A stretch of DNA of 64,000 bases from contig CAVYNB010000017.1 of the NCBI GenBank assembly GCA_963769745.1, positions 124,001 through 188,000 on the forward strand. The letters run 5' to 3'. Origin of the DNA: JALORV01 sp963769745. Lineage in GTDB: Bacteria > Pseudomonadota > Gammaproteobacteria > Burkholderiales > Burkholderiaceae_F. Positions 54,903 to 63,752 of this stretch are shown piece after piece. The position numbers and the translations under genes are program-made. The notes under the pieces were generated by a model. The model was not told the origin of the DNA, made no database searches, and saw only the letters and a program-made list of their open reading frames with translations. Each line of letters starts with the position of its first letter. Position 1 is the stretch's first letter.

Positions 54903-55244
54903 CTACAGCTTCGCGCGCACCTTGGCCACGGCGCTGCGCAGGCGCTTCACCAGCTGGTTCGCGGCCTTCTTCGCCACTTTCTTCACCGTTGACTTGCGCG
55001 TCGCCTTCTTGGCGCCGCCTTTCTTCGCAGCCTTCTTCGCAACCTTCTTCGCTGCTTTCTTCGCTACAGCCTTTGCCTCGGCGCTGCTGCCGCGCTTGAT
55101 GTCCATGGCGTGTGCACGCGAGTACTGCTGGATGTCCTTGAACTTGCCGCTCGCGTCACGCACGGCATACAGCTTCTTGCCTCCCGTGCTGTACATCACC
55201 GTCCGGCGGGACTTCTTCTTCGCAGCTTTCTTGGCTGTGGCCAT
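54903..55244 (-). CDS. Histone H1-like nucleoid protein
   Basis: A 113-residue, highly basic protein. The start AKKAAKKKSRRTVMYSTGGKKLYAVRDASGKFKDIQQY is a small folded segment and the remainder carries repeats of KKAAKK (KKAAKKVAKKAAKKGG, KKATRKSTVKKVAKKAANQ). It is like BpH1/HctA-type bacterial H1 homologues that bind and compact DNA. Positioned between the Liv ABC genes and a lipoprotein, perhaps coincidentally. Confidence 0.8.
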   Translation of the reverse strand: MATAKKAAKKKSRRTVMYSTGGKKLYAVRDASGKFKDIQQYSRAHAMDIKRGSSAEAKAVAKKAAKKVAKKAAKKGGAKKATRKSTVKKVAKKAANQLVKRLRSAVAKVRAKL

Positions 55245-55349
55245 CTATGCTCCTTGAGGATTGCGCGGCCCCGAATTCGCTTTCGCCAACCCGCGCGCGC
55301 TGGCGAAAGCCCCCGCGCATCACTGCGCGGAAATGAAATGCGCCGCGCT

Positions 55350-56171
55350 TCAGGCGAGCCAGCGTTTGCGACGCTTGTAGAACTTGGCCTCCCGGAAACT
55401 CTTGCGGCCGGCCTTCGACACTCCGAGATAGAACTCCTTCACGTCCTCGTTTTCGCGCAGCGCCGACGCATCGCCGTCCATCACGACCCGGCCGTTTTCC
55501 AGGATATAGCCGTAGTCGGCAAAGCGCAGCGCAATGTTGGTGTTCTGTTCCGCAAGCAGGAACGACACCTGCTCCTTCTTGTTGAGATCCTGCACGATGG
55601 CGAAGATCTCCTCGACCACCTGCGGCGCCAGGCCCATCGACGGCTCGTCGAGCAGGATCATCGAGGGCCGCGCCATCAGTGCGCGCCCGATCGCCGTCAT
55701 CTGCTGTTCGCCGCCCGACGTATAGCCCGACTGGCTGGTGCGCCGCTGCTTCAGGCGCGGGAAGTAGGCATAGACCTTGTCGAGATCCACGGCGATGTCG
55801 GCCCGCGAGTTGCCGCGCCCCGAGGCTCCCCTCGAATAAGCGCCCGACAGCAGGTTTTCCTCCACCGTCAGGTGGGCGAAGCAGCGCCGTCCTTCCATCA
55901 CCTGCACGACGCCGCGCTTGACCAGGTCGTAGGCCGTCAGCCGCTCGATCTTCTCCCCGCGGTACTCGATCGAACCCTTGGTGACTTCGCCGCGCTCGCC
56001 GTGCAGCAGATTCGATACCGCGCGCAGGGTCGTGGTCTTGCCCGCGCCATTGGCGCCGAGCAACGCGACGATGCGGCCTTCGGGCACGGTCAGCGAGACC
56101 CCCTTCAAGACGAGGATCACGTGGTTGTAGATGACCTCAATGCCGTTGACGTTGAGCAGCGGGGCTGTCAC
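55350..56171 (-). CDS. livF: Branched-chain-type ABC transporter ATP-binding protein LivF
   Basis: A 273-residue ATPase starting at GTG 56171 with GGAG five bases upstream; the upstream open frame to 56249 is less likely. Walker A GANGAGKTTT, Q-loop, signature TSGGEQQM, Walker B MILLDEPSMG, and H-loop-type LLAEQN. The last 30 residues (AGRKSFREAKFYKRRKRWLA) extend the family end and are basic. Acts with livG on livHM. Substrate suggested by the acyl-CoA synthetase neighbour, not by the sequence. Confidence 0.87.
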   Translation of the reverse strand: MTAPLLNVNGIEVIYNHVILVLKGVSLTVPEGRIVALLGANGAGKTTTLRAVSNLLHGERGEVTKGSIEYRGEKIERLTAYDLVKRGVVQVMEGRRCFAHLTVEENLLSGAYSRGASGRGNSRADIAVDLDKVYAYFPRLKQRRTSQSGYTSGGEQQMTAIGRALMARPSMILLDEPSMGLAPQVVEEIFAIVQDLNKKEQVSFLLAEQNTNIALRFADYGYILENGRVVMDGDASALRENEDVKEFYLGVSKAGRKSFREAKFYKRRKRWLA

Positions 56172-56262
56172 GTGGACTCCATAGTCGCTGTGCGAAGCAC
56201 TCACACCGTAAGCACTTCGCACAGCCGGCCGCACGAGGCGGCCGGCCATGCTGAAATCGAAC

Positions 56263-57700
56263 TTACTTCTTTGCCGGTGCCGGCGCCGTCTTCACCGCCG
56301 CCGGAGCGGCTGCCGGGGCGGCCGTCTTCGCCGCTGCCGCGATCTCGTCTGCACAGCTGCGCATGGTCAGCTTCTTGTCGGTGACATAGCGCTGCGCCGC
56401 GGCCTTGATCATCGGCTTGATGATCTGGTTATCCGCCTCGTAGAAGTCCGAGGTGAAGACCCACTTGGTGCCATCCCACTGCTGGATGCGTGCCGAACGG
56501 GCTCCAGCATGGTCGCGGCAGTTCGTTGCCAGCGGCTTCATCACCCCTGTCAACCCGAGGCCATCCAGCCGCTTGGCGTCGAGATTCAGGTTTTCCAGGC
56601 CGTAACGAACCTGTTCACCCGTCAGCGGCTTGTTGCCATAGCGCAGTTGCGCCTGGCGCACTCCTTCGACCTGGAGCATCGCGCTGATCATGCCGCGCGT
56701 GTACAGCACGCTGCCGACTTCGTCCTTCGGCCCGGTCCCCTGGCCCTTGTCATGCACGAGCTTGAGTATGTCCTCGTGCACCTTGGCTCGACCCGCGCCG
56801 TGCTGCAGCGCCAGTCCGTTGTAGCCCTTGGCATCCGCTCCGACCGGCAGAACGTCCGGCTCGGCCGCCGCCCACCACACGCCATACATCTTGTCGCGCG
56901 CATATCCGGTCGCCACGGCTTCGCGCAGTGCGGTGGAATTCATCACGCCCCAGCCCCACAGGAACACATAGTCCGGACGGTTCTGGCGGATCTGCAGCCA
57001 CGCGGCCTTCTGCTCGACGCCCGGATGCGTGACCGGGATCGTCATCAGTTCGAAGCCGTGCAGCTTGGCGCGCTCCTGCAGCAGCGCGATCGGCTCCTTG
57101 CCAAAAGGCGAGTCGTGATAGACGAGCGCGATCTTCTTGCCCTTGAGCTTGTCCACGCCGCCGTTCAGCTTGCCGACGTGCTGGACCAGGATATCGGCCG
57201 CGTCCCAGTAGGTACCCATCAACGGGAAGTTCCACGGGAACGCTTCGCCTTCGACCGATTCCGAGCGTCCGTAGCCGGCCGTGATCAGCGGAATCTTGTC
57301 GGTCGGGGCCTTGTCGGTCAGAGCAAAGGTGATGCCGGTGGACAAGGGCTGGACCGCGGAGACGAAAGGCTTGGTCTTCAGGCGCTCATAGCACTCGACG
57401 CCGCGGTCGGTCGCGTAACCGGTCTCGCACTCTTCCCACGTGAGCTTCACGCCGTTGATGCCGCCCTGCGCGTTGACCAGTTTCAGATAGTCGACGTAGC
57501 CGTTGGCCCAGGGAACACCGTTTGGCGCGTACGCGCCGGTCCGGTACACCAGCACGGGGAAGAACTGCTCGCCCTTGCCGGCGGCCGGGGCGGCCGCCTT
57601 CTGCTGTGCTATCTGCCGTTGCGGACAGGCCAAGCAGGGTGCCCGCCGCGATCCCGGCCACCGCCATGGCGGCGATTCTTAACTTCAAATACGTTGCCAT
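56263..57700 (-). CDS. livK: ABC transporter substrate-binding protein, LivK/Peripla_BP_6 type (frameshifted)
   Basis: Corrected for one extra base near 57630, about 478 residues from ATG 57700. Signal MATYLKLRIAAMAVAGIAAG joins to QQKAAAPAAGKGEQFFPVLVYRTGAYAPNGVPWANG, a type-I binding protein (LVNAQGGINGVKLTWEEC). The C-terminus is a low-complexity Ala/Pro/Lys tail (AAPAAAPAAVKTAPAPAKK), also seen in the FDH-operon secreted protein. It captures an unknown ligand in the periplasm for livHM. An ATG at 57712 is alternative. Confidence 0.85.
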
Positions 57701-57761
57701 CGTTGTCTCCATGCGAAAAAAGGGTCCAGCGTTATATCGATCAGCCGTTTCTCCGTGGACC

Positions 57762-58826
57762 TTAGTGCGGGAACGGCCATAGTCTCAACTTTTCCTTTCC
57801 GATCGACCAGAGCCGTGCCAGGCCGTGCGGCTCGACGATCAGGAAGAACACGATCAGGCTGCCAAAGATCATTGCTTCCAGGTGCGATGCAAATGCCGTG
57901 GACATTTCAATCCCGATCCAGCCCGGCGCCTGGTTCAGGAGCAATGGAAGTATCACGATGAATGCAGCACCGAAATACGAGCCTAGCAGTGACCCCATCC
58001 CGCCGATGATGATCATGAACAGCAGGTTCAGCGAGAGGTTCACATTGAACGCCAATGGCTCCCACGCGCCGAGCCGGATAAACCCCCAGAGGGCTCCAGC
58101 CACGCCGGCATAGAACGAACTCACGGCGAACGCCGACAGCTTGGCGTACAGCGGCCGGATACCGATCACCTCCGCAGCGACGTCCATGTCCCGGATCGCC
58201 ATCCAGCTCCGGCCGATGTGGCCGCGCACGAGATTTTTCGCGGCAAGCGTCATCACGACCGCGATCGACAGGACGAACAGATACTTCTCCACCGGAGAGT
58301 CGACGACCCAGCCGAAGATCTCGATCGGCGGCGTCGACACCGACCCCGACGAGGAGTAATTGGTGAACCACTTCACCCGCGCGAACAGCCAGTCGATGAA
58401 GAACTGCGCAGCCAGCGTGGCGACGGCCAGGTAGAGACCCTTGATGCGCAGGCTCGGAATGCCGAAGAGCACCCCCACCAGCGCTGCGATGCCTCCGGAA
58501 AGCGCCAGCACGACGAGGAAGTTGAGCGCCGGCACGCGCACGACAAAGTTGTAGGCGGCGTAGGCGCCGACCGCCATGAAGGCGGCAGTTCCCAGCGAGA
58601 TCTGGCCGCAATATCCCACCAGGATATTCAGGCCCATGGCCGCGATCGAGAGGATCAGGAACGGCACGACCAGGGACAGGAACAGGTACTCGGTGGCGAT
58701 CGCGGGCATCGCCAGGTAGGCAAATGCCAGCAGCGCCAGCATGAACCAGCGGTCCTGCACGATCGGCAGGATCTGCTGGTCCTCGACGTACGAGGTCTTG
58801 AACTGGCCGTTTTCGCGGTAGAGCAT
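57762..58826 (-). CDS. livM: Branched-chain-type ABC transporter permease LivM
   Basis: A 354-residue permease with about ten hydrophobic segments, GLNILVGYCGQISLGTAAFMAVGAYAAY and YLAVATLAAQFFIDWLF the typical LivM blocks, and GRSWMAIRDMDVAAEVIGI the cytoplasmic ATPase-contact loop. The N-terminus is longer than E. coli LivM, MLYRENGQFKTSYVEDQQILPIV, a pattern shared by acid-uptake permeases. It partners with livH. Confidence 0.88.
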   Translation of the reverse strand: MLYRENGQFKTSYVEDQQILPIVQDRWFMLALLAFAYLAMPAIATEYLFLSLVVPFLILSIAAMGLNILVGYCGQISLGTAAFMAVGAYAAYNFVVRVPALNFLVVLALSGGIAALVGVLFGIPSLRIKGLYLAVATLAAQFFIDWLFARVKWFTNYSSSGSVSTPPIEIFGWVVDSPVEKYLFVLSIAVVMTLAAKNLVRGHIGRSWMAIRDMDVAAEVIGIRPLYAKLSAFAVSSFYAGVAGALWGFIRLGAWEPLAFNVNLSLNLLFMIIIGGMGSLLGSYFGAAFIVILPLLLNQAPGWIGIEMSTAFASHLEAMIFGSLIVFFLIVEPHGLARLWSIGKEKLRLWPFPH

Positions 58827-58848
58827 GGCGGTCTCGTCTCGTCGGGCG

Positions 58849-59863
58849 CTACACGCGATCGATGTGCTTTTCCCCGAAGAGACCTTCGGGTCGGACGAGC
58901 AGGAACAGCAGCGCCAGCACGTACGCGAACCAGTTTTCTATACCGCCGCCCGCCAGGTCGAACTGCTTGACCATGATCGGGCCGAGGAAGACTTCGGCGA
59001 ATTTCTCGCCGACACCGATGATCAGTCCGCCCAGAATGGCCCCGGGGACGGAGGTAAAGCCACCCAGGATGACGACGGGCAGGGCCTTGAGTGCGATCAG
59101 CGACAACGAGAACTGCACGCCGAGTTTCGAGCCCCAGATTATTCCGGCAACGAGCGCGACGAACCCCGCCACCGTCCAGACGATCACCCAGATGCGGTTC
59201 AATGGGATGCCGATCGATTGCGCGGCCTGGTGATCGTCCGCGACCGCACGCAATGCGCGGCCGGTCGGCGTCTTCTGGAAGAAAAGTGCCAGCGCCAGTA
59301 CGAGCAGGCCCGCGATGGCCGCTGCGACCAGGTCTTCGGTGTTGATCAGAATGCCGCCATCGAAGATCGACTCGGCAACCATCAGCGGCGTCTTCGGCAG
59401 ACCGGTGTCGATCTTGTAGATATCACTGCCCCAGATCGTCTGCCCGAAGCCATCGAGAAAGTACGTCACGCCCAGCGTGGCCATCAGCAGGACGACGGCA
59501 TCCTGGTTGACGAGATGGCGCAACACCAGGCGCTCGATCAGCCAGGCCAGCACGGCCATGATGCCGACAGCGAGGACGAAGGCGAACGGCAGCGGCATCA
59601 CTTCACTGATGCGTGCCACCGACAGGGCTGCGAACAGAACCATCGCGCCCTGGGCGAAATTGAACACGCCGGACGCCTTGAAGATCAGAACGAAGCCCAG
59701 CGCGACGAGCGAATACATGACACCCGACATCAGGCCGCCGAGCAGCACTTCGACGTAGAAGCCGGGCGCAGTCGTGCCGAGCGCCAAGCGGAGCAACCAG
59801 CCCGATGCTCATCATGAGCAGCATCAGGACAACCGGCCAGTTTTTCGTGAGGGTCTGGACCAT
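58849..59863 (-). CDS. livH: Branched-chain-type ABC transporter permease LivH (frameshifted)
   Basis: Corrected for one extra G in the GGG run near 59804, about 337 residues. It starts MVQTLTKNWPVVLMLLMMSIG at ATG 59863 and continues WLLRLALGTTAPGFYVEVLLGGLMSGVMYSLVALGFVLIF, then RALRAVADDHQAAQSIGIPL, the ATPase contact loop. In the uncorrected frame, a start at TTG 59796 would be needed. Partners with livM; 22 bases separate the two. Confidence 0.85.
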
Positions 59864-59870
59864 CGTCGTC

Positions 59871-60656
59871 TCAGTGCGCCACGCCGAGGTAGGCGTCGAT
59901 GACCTGCTGGTTGGCCCTGACTTCGTCCGGCGTGCCGTCGCCGATCTTCTTGCCGTAATCGAGCACCACGACACGGTCGGAGATATCCATCACGACCCCC
60001 ATGTCGTGCTCGATCAGCACGATGGTCGTGCCGAACTCCTCGTTCACGTCGAGCACGAAGCGCGACATGTCCTGCTTCTCCTCGAGGTTCATGCCCGCCA
60101 TCGGTTCGTCGAGCAGCAGGATCTTCGGCTCCATCGCCAGTGCGCGCGCCAGGTCGACGCGCTTCTGCAACCCGTACGGCAAGCGGCCGACCGGCGTCTT
60201 GCGATAGGCCTGGATCTCGAGAAAATCAATGATGTGCTCGACGAACTCGCGATGCCGCAGTTCCTCGCGCCGCGCCAGGCCGATATGCAGGGCCTGCAGC
60301 AGCAGCCCGGTGCGCATCCGCAGGTTGCGACCCGTCATGATGTTGTCGAGTACCGACATGCCCTTGAACAGCGCAAGGCTCTGGAACGTGCGTCCGAAGC
60401 CTTCGGCGGCCGCGTCGTGCGGATCCATCGACGTGCGAACCTTGCCGCGAAACGTTATGCGGCCCTGCTGCGGGTGGTAGACGCCGTTGATGACGTTGAG
60501 CATCGAACTCTTGCCGGCGCCATTCGGTCCGATGATGGCGCGGATCTCGTGCTCGCGGACATCGAACGACACGCCCTGGATCGCCTTCACGCCGCCGAAC
60601 GATAGCCAGACGTCGTCGATGTTCAGCAGGATCTCGCCGACCGTCTGCCGCGTCAC
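59871..60656 (-). CDS. livG: Branched-chain-type ABC transporter ATP-binding protein LivG
   Basis: A 261-residue ATPase: Walker A GPNGAGKSS (about 43-51), Q-loop region FGRTFQSLALF, signature LPYGLQKRVDLARALA, Walker B ILLLDEPMAGMN and H-loop IEHDMGVVMDIS. Its ATG overlaps the stop of the small membrane protein gene (ATGA), so it is translationally coupled. With livF, it energises livHM. Confidence 0.9.
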   Translation of the reverse strand: MTRQTVGEILLNIDDVWLSFGGVKAIQGVSFDVREHEIRAIIGPNGAGKSSMLNVINGVYHPQQGRITFRGKVRTSMDPHDAAAEGFGRTFQSLALFKGMSVLDNIMTGRNLRMRTGLLLQALHIGLARREELRHREFVEHIIDFLEIQAYRKTPVGRLPYGLQKRVDLARALAMEPKILLLDEPMAGMNLEEKQDMSRFVLDVNEEFGTTIVLIEHDMGVVMDISDRVVVLDYGKKIGDGTPDEVRANQQVIDAYLGVAH

Positions 60657-60916
60657 AGCGAACCTCCCTCGCGACGATCGACGTTCGGTGCCGCCGGCGC
60701 ATCACCCTTCATGCTCCACGCCGGGTTATCCGACTTCGGGATCTCATGCTTGGGCTTGGCCGCCTGGTTCATTGCCTCGATCACGAGGAAGACGAACACG
60801 AGCACGAACGCCAGGCCGACGAGCGCCAGCAACAGCGAGCCGTTGGCGAGCCCCCAGGCCGCCACCGGAACGCCGATGACGAGGCAGGCGATGGCGATCC
60901 AGACGCGTCCGCTCAT
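60653..60916 (-). CDS. Small two-span membrane protein between AMP-ligase and livG
   Basis: 87 residues from ATG 60916. Two adjacent hydrophobic helices (VWIAIACLVIGVPVAAWGL and SLLLALVGLAFVLVFVFLVI), then a polar cytosolic or periplasmic tail of about 35 residues with Lys/Asp/Pro (KPKHEIPKSDNPAWSM). It starts six bases before the AMP-ligase stop, and overlaps livG. Its role in the transporter or in ligase recruitment is inference. Confidence 0.7.
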   Translation of the reverse strand: MSGRVWIAIACLVIGVPVAAWGLANGSLLLALVGLAFVLVFVFLVIEAMNQAAKPKHEIPKSDNPAWSMKGDAPAAPNVDRREGGSL

Positions 60917-60921
60917 GACGC

Positions 60922-62871
60922 TCAGGCCGCCTTGCGCATCGGTTCGTAGCTCTTGGCGTCGCACACCTTGAGCGTGGCCGCAATCTTGCCGGTGCGTCCG
61001 TCCTCGAACTTCACCATCGTCTCGATGAACTGTTCATGTCGGCCGGCGTACATCGCATCGACCAGTTCGCGGTACTTGTCCTGAATGAAGCCGCGCCGAA
61101 CCTTGCGGGTACGAGTCAGCTCCTCGTCATCGGCGTCGAGCTCCTTGTGCAGCACGATGAAGCGACGGATCTGGGCATTCGCCAGCTTGGGATCATTGGC
61201 AAGATCCGCATTGACCTTCTCGACCGCCTCGCGGACCAGTTCGACGACTTCGGGCTTGACCGCAAGGTCCGTGTAGCCGGAGTAAGGCAGGTTGCGCCGC
61301 TCGGCCCAGTTGCCGACGGCCTCCATGTCGATGTTGATGAAGGCGCAGACCCGGTCACGCGCGTGGCCGAAGGCGACCGCTTCCTTGATCGTCGGGAAAA
61401 ACTTCAGCTTGTTCTCGATGTACTTCGGGGCGAAGAGTGTCCCGTCAGCCAGCCGGCCGACGTCCTTGGCGCGGTCGATGATCTTCAGGTGGCCTTCGGT
61501 GTCGAAGTAGCCGGCGTCGCCGGTATGGAACCAGCCCTCCGCATCCTTGGCCTCGCGCGTCGCATCAGGCGACTTGTAGTACTCGCGGAACAGGCCCGGT
61601 GAGCGGATCAGGATTTCGCCGGCATCGGTCAGGCGAATCTCGACACCCCTGACCGGCGGTCCGACCGTGTCGGGCTTCACTCCGCCATTCGGTTGCACGC
61701 AGACGAACACCGAGGTCTCGGTGGAGCCGTACAGCTGCTTCAGGTTGATGCCGAGCGAGCGGTAGAAGGTGAAAAGGTCCGGCCCGATCGCTTCCCCGGC
61801 CGTGTAAGCCACGCGTATCCGGCTCATGCCGAGCGCATTGCGCAGTGGCGCGTAGACGAGCCAGTCGCCGAGTCCGTAGGCGAGCCGGTCGCCCAGTCCG
61901 ACCGCTTGCCCGTCCAGCAGCCGGCCACCGACACGGCGTGCAACGTCCATGAAATGGTGGAACACGCGCCGCTTGATCGCGGAGGCATCCTCCATGCGGA
62001 TCATCACCTGGGTCAGCAACGCCTCCAGCACGCGCGGCGGGGCGAAGTAGTAGGTCGGGCCGATCTCGCGCAGGTCAGCCATCACCGTGGCCGCCGACTC
62101 GGGGCAATTGACGGTGAAGCCGCAGACCAGCCACTGTGTGTAGGAGAAGATGTTCTGCCCGACCCACGCCATCGGCAGATAGGCCAGCACTTCCTCCCGA
62201 TGCGACAGGCCCTCCATGTCCGCGCCCGCCCGGCCGGCGGAGAGCAGGTTGCTGAAGGCCAGCACGACGCCCTTGGGATTACCGGTCGTCCCGGAGGTAT
62301 AGAACATCGCCGCGACGTCGTCCGCCCGGCCCTTGTCGATTTCGTCATCGACGAGCGACGGGCGCTCCTTCAGCAATTGCTCGCCCAGCGCCCGGATCTG
62401 CTCGTACGACGCGAGGCCCGGCTGGTCGTAGTTGCGCAGCCCTCGCGGATCCTCATAGATGATCCGCTTGAGGTGGGGCACGGTCTCACGGATCTCGAGC
62501 AGCTTGTCGACCTGCTCCTGGTCCTCGACCACCGCGAACTTGATCTCGGCGTTGTCGAAGACGAACGCCATCTCCGGGGCTACAGCATCCTGGTACATCG
62601 GCACGGGGATGCCGCCGAGGCACTGGGCAGCGATCATCGTGAAATACAGTCGCGGGCGGTTCTCGCCGATGATCGCCAGATGCTCGCCGCGCCGGAATCC
62701 GGCCTGATGCAGGCCGGCGGCGATCTGTCGCACCTCGACCAGCGTCTGCGCCCAGCTCCAGCTCTGCCAGATGCCGAGATCTTTTTCGCGTATCGCCGCC
62801 GAGCCCGGCCGCTGCTGGGCGTGCAGCTTCAACAGGCGAGGAAAGGTGTCAGCGGTGATGAGCTCCGCCAC
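60922..62871 (-). CDS. AMP-binding long-chain-type acyl-CoA synthetase
   Basis: A 649-residue member of the FAA1/long-chain acyl-CoA ligase branch. P-loop MFYTSGTTGNPKGVVL (about 190-205), AYTAGEAIGPDLFTFYRSLGINLKQLYGSTET, and GWFHTGDAGYFDTEGHLKIIDR with a C-terminal lysine region. It couples an acid to CoA with ATP. GTG start at 62871 with GGAG about ten bases upstream. It begins the minus-strand Liv operon; the ligand is presumably the acid imported by it. Confidence 0.88.
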   Translation of the reverse strand: MAELITADTFPRLLKLHAQQRPGSAAIREKDLGIWQSWSWAQTLVEVRQIAAGLHQAGFRRGEHLAIIGENRPRLYFTMIAAQCLGGIPVPMYQDAVAPEMAFVFDNAEIKFAVVEDQEQVDKLLEIRETVPHLKRIIYEDPRGLRNYDQPGLASYEQIRALGEQLLKERPSLVDDEIDKGRADDVAAMFYTSGTTGNPKGVVLAFSNLLSAGRAGADMEGLSHREEVLAYLPMAWVGQNIFSYTQWLVCGFTVNCPESAATVMADLREIGPTYYFAPPRVLEALLTQVMIRMEDASAIKRRVFHHFMDVARRVGGRLLDGQAVGLGDRLAYGLGDWLVYAPLRNALGMSRIRVAYTAGEAIGPDLFTFYRSLGINLKQLYGSTETSVFVCVQPNGGVKPDTVGPPVRGVEIRLTDAGEILIRSPGLFREYYKSPDATREAKDAEGWFHTGDAGYFDTEGHLKIIDRAKDVGRLADGTLFAPKYIENKLKFFPTIKEAVAFGHARDRVCAFINIDMEAVGNWAERRNLPYSGYTDLAVKPEVVELVREAVEKVNADLANDPKLANAQIRRFIVLHKELDADDEELTRTRKVRRGFIQDKYRELVDAMYAGRHEQFIETMVKFEDGRTGKIAATLKVCDAKSYEPMRKAA

Positions 62872-62899
62872 GATGTTCTGTCTCCGACTTGTTCTCGTT

Positions 62900-62939
62900 C
62901 GTGTTTCGAGCGAACACGTAGTGGGTTAGCTTAACCCAC
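62900..62939. promoter_or_regulatory. Two adjacent inverted repeats upstream of the acyl-CoA synthetase
   Basis: CGTGTT and AACACG (62900-62905 and 62913-62918) with a 7-base spacer, followed two bases later by GTGGGTTA-GCT-TAACCCAC (62921-62939), perfect 8-bp arms. They lie 30-70 bases upstream of the ligase start and are plausible operator sites for dimeric regulators. Confidence 0.5.
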
Positions 62940-63013
62940 CGCCCGCGCCCTCGGCGCCAAATCCGCCGATCGCGACCGCGCCAGCGAACGGTACGGCGAC
63001 ACAGGGCAGATGG

Positions 63014-63031
63014 CTGTCGTCCGGACGACAG
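63014..63031. promoter_or_regulatory. 18-bp perfect palindrome upstream of the Crp/Fnr gene
   Basis: CTGTCGTCCGGACGACAG is a perfect 9+9 palindrome ending 21 bases before the regulator ATG. Its location and symmetry are those of an autoregulatory operator, but it is not the classic FNR/CRP box. Confidence 0.5.
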
Positions 63032-63052
63032 TCTTCGGCCAGAATAGACAGC

Positions 63053-63742
63053 ATGGCCGAACCCGATCCACTCCGACTGGCCGACATGCTGGCGGCGAGT
63101 GCCTGGTGGCCCGCGCTGCAGCCGGCCGAGCGCGAGCGCATGCTCGCCGAGGTCGAGGAACGCCGCTACAGCGGCGGTTCCGTAGTCATGCGCAAGGGCG
63201 AGCTGGTCGACGCCTGGACCGGTGTTGTCGACGGTCTGGTGAAGATCAACGTCGTGTCGCCATCGGGCAAGACCGCGACGTTCACCGGCGTAGGCCCCGG
63301 CGGCTGGTTCGGCGAGGGCTCGCTGATCAAGAGCGAGGCGCGCAAGTACGACGTCGTCGCCCTGCGGGACACACGCATCGCCTGGATGCCGCGACGGACG
63401 TTCGAGCGCCTGATGGACACCAGCATCGCCTTCAATCGCTTCCTGCTGATCCAGCTCAACGAACGGCTCGGCCAGTTCATCGGCATGGTGGAATACGAGC
63501 GGCTGCTGGAGCCGGACGCGCGCGTCGCGCGCTGCCTGGCCGAACTGTTCAATCCGCATCTTTATCCTGGCAACCGGGCCGAGCTCGAGATTTCGCAGGA
63601 GGAGATCGGCTACCTGTCGGGTGTCTCGCGCCAGCGTGTCAATCAGGCGCTGCAGGTGCTCGCACGTGCCGGCCTGCTCGAGGTTACCTACGGCCGCGTC
63701 CGCATCCTCGACATGGTCACGCTGCGACGCTACGGAGACTGA
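63053..63742 (+). CDS. Crp/Fnr family transcriptional regulator
   Basis: A 229-residue regulator. A cyclic-nucleotide-binding-like beta barrel (about 25-115: GSVVMRKGELVDAWTGVVDGLVKINVVS, GGWFGEGSLI), a long dimer helix and a winged helix with EISQEEIGYLSGVSRQRVNQALQVLARAGLLEV (about 180-212). It has only one Cys, so it does not carry an FNR Fe-S cluster. It diverges from the ligase gene, with the palindrome and IRs in between, so it likely controls the Liv/ligase operon and itself. Confidence 0.88.
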   Translation: MAEPDPLRLADMLAASAWWPALQPAERERMLAEVEERRYSGGSVVMRKGELVDAWTGVVDGLVKINVVSPSGKTATFTGVGPGGWFGEGSLIKSEARKYDVVALRDTRIAWMPRRTFERLMDTSIAFNRFLLIQLNERLGQFIGMVEYERLLEPDARVARCLAELFNPHLYPGNRAELEISQEEIGYLSGVSRQRVNQALQVLARAGLLEVTYGRVRILDMVTLRRYGD

Positions 63743-63752
63743 GGAGCAGCGC

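Noticed and set aside
63053..63742. Oxygen-sensing FNR
   Set aside because: The protein has only a single Cys and lacks the N-terminal cysteine cluster.
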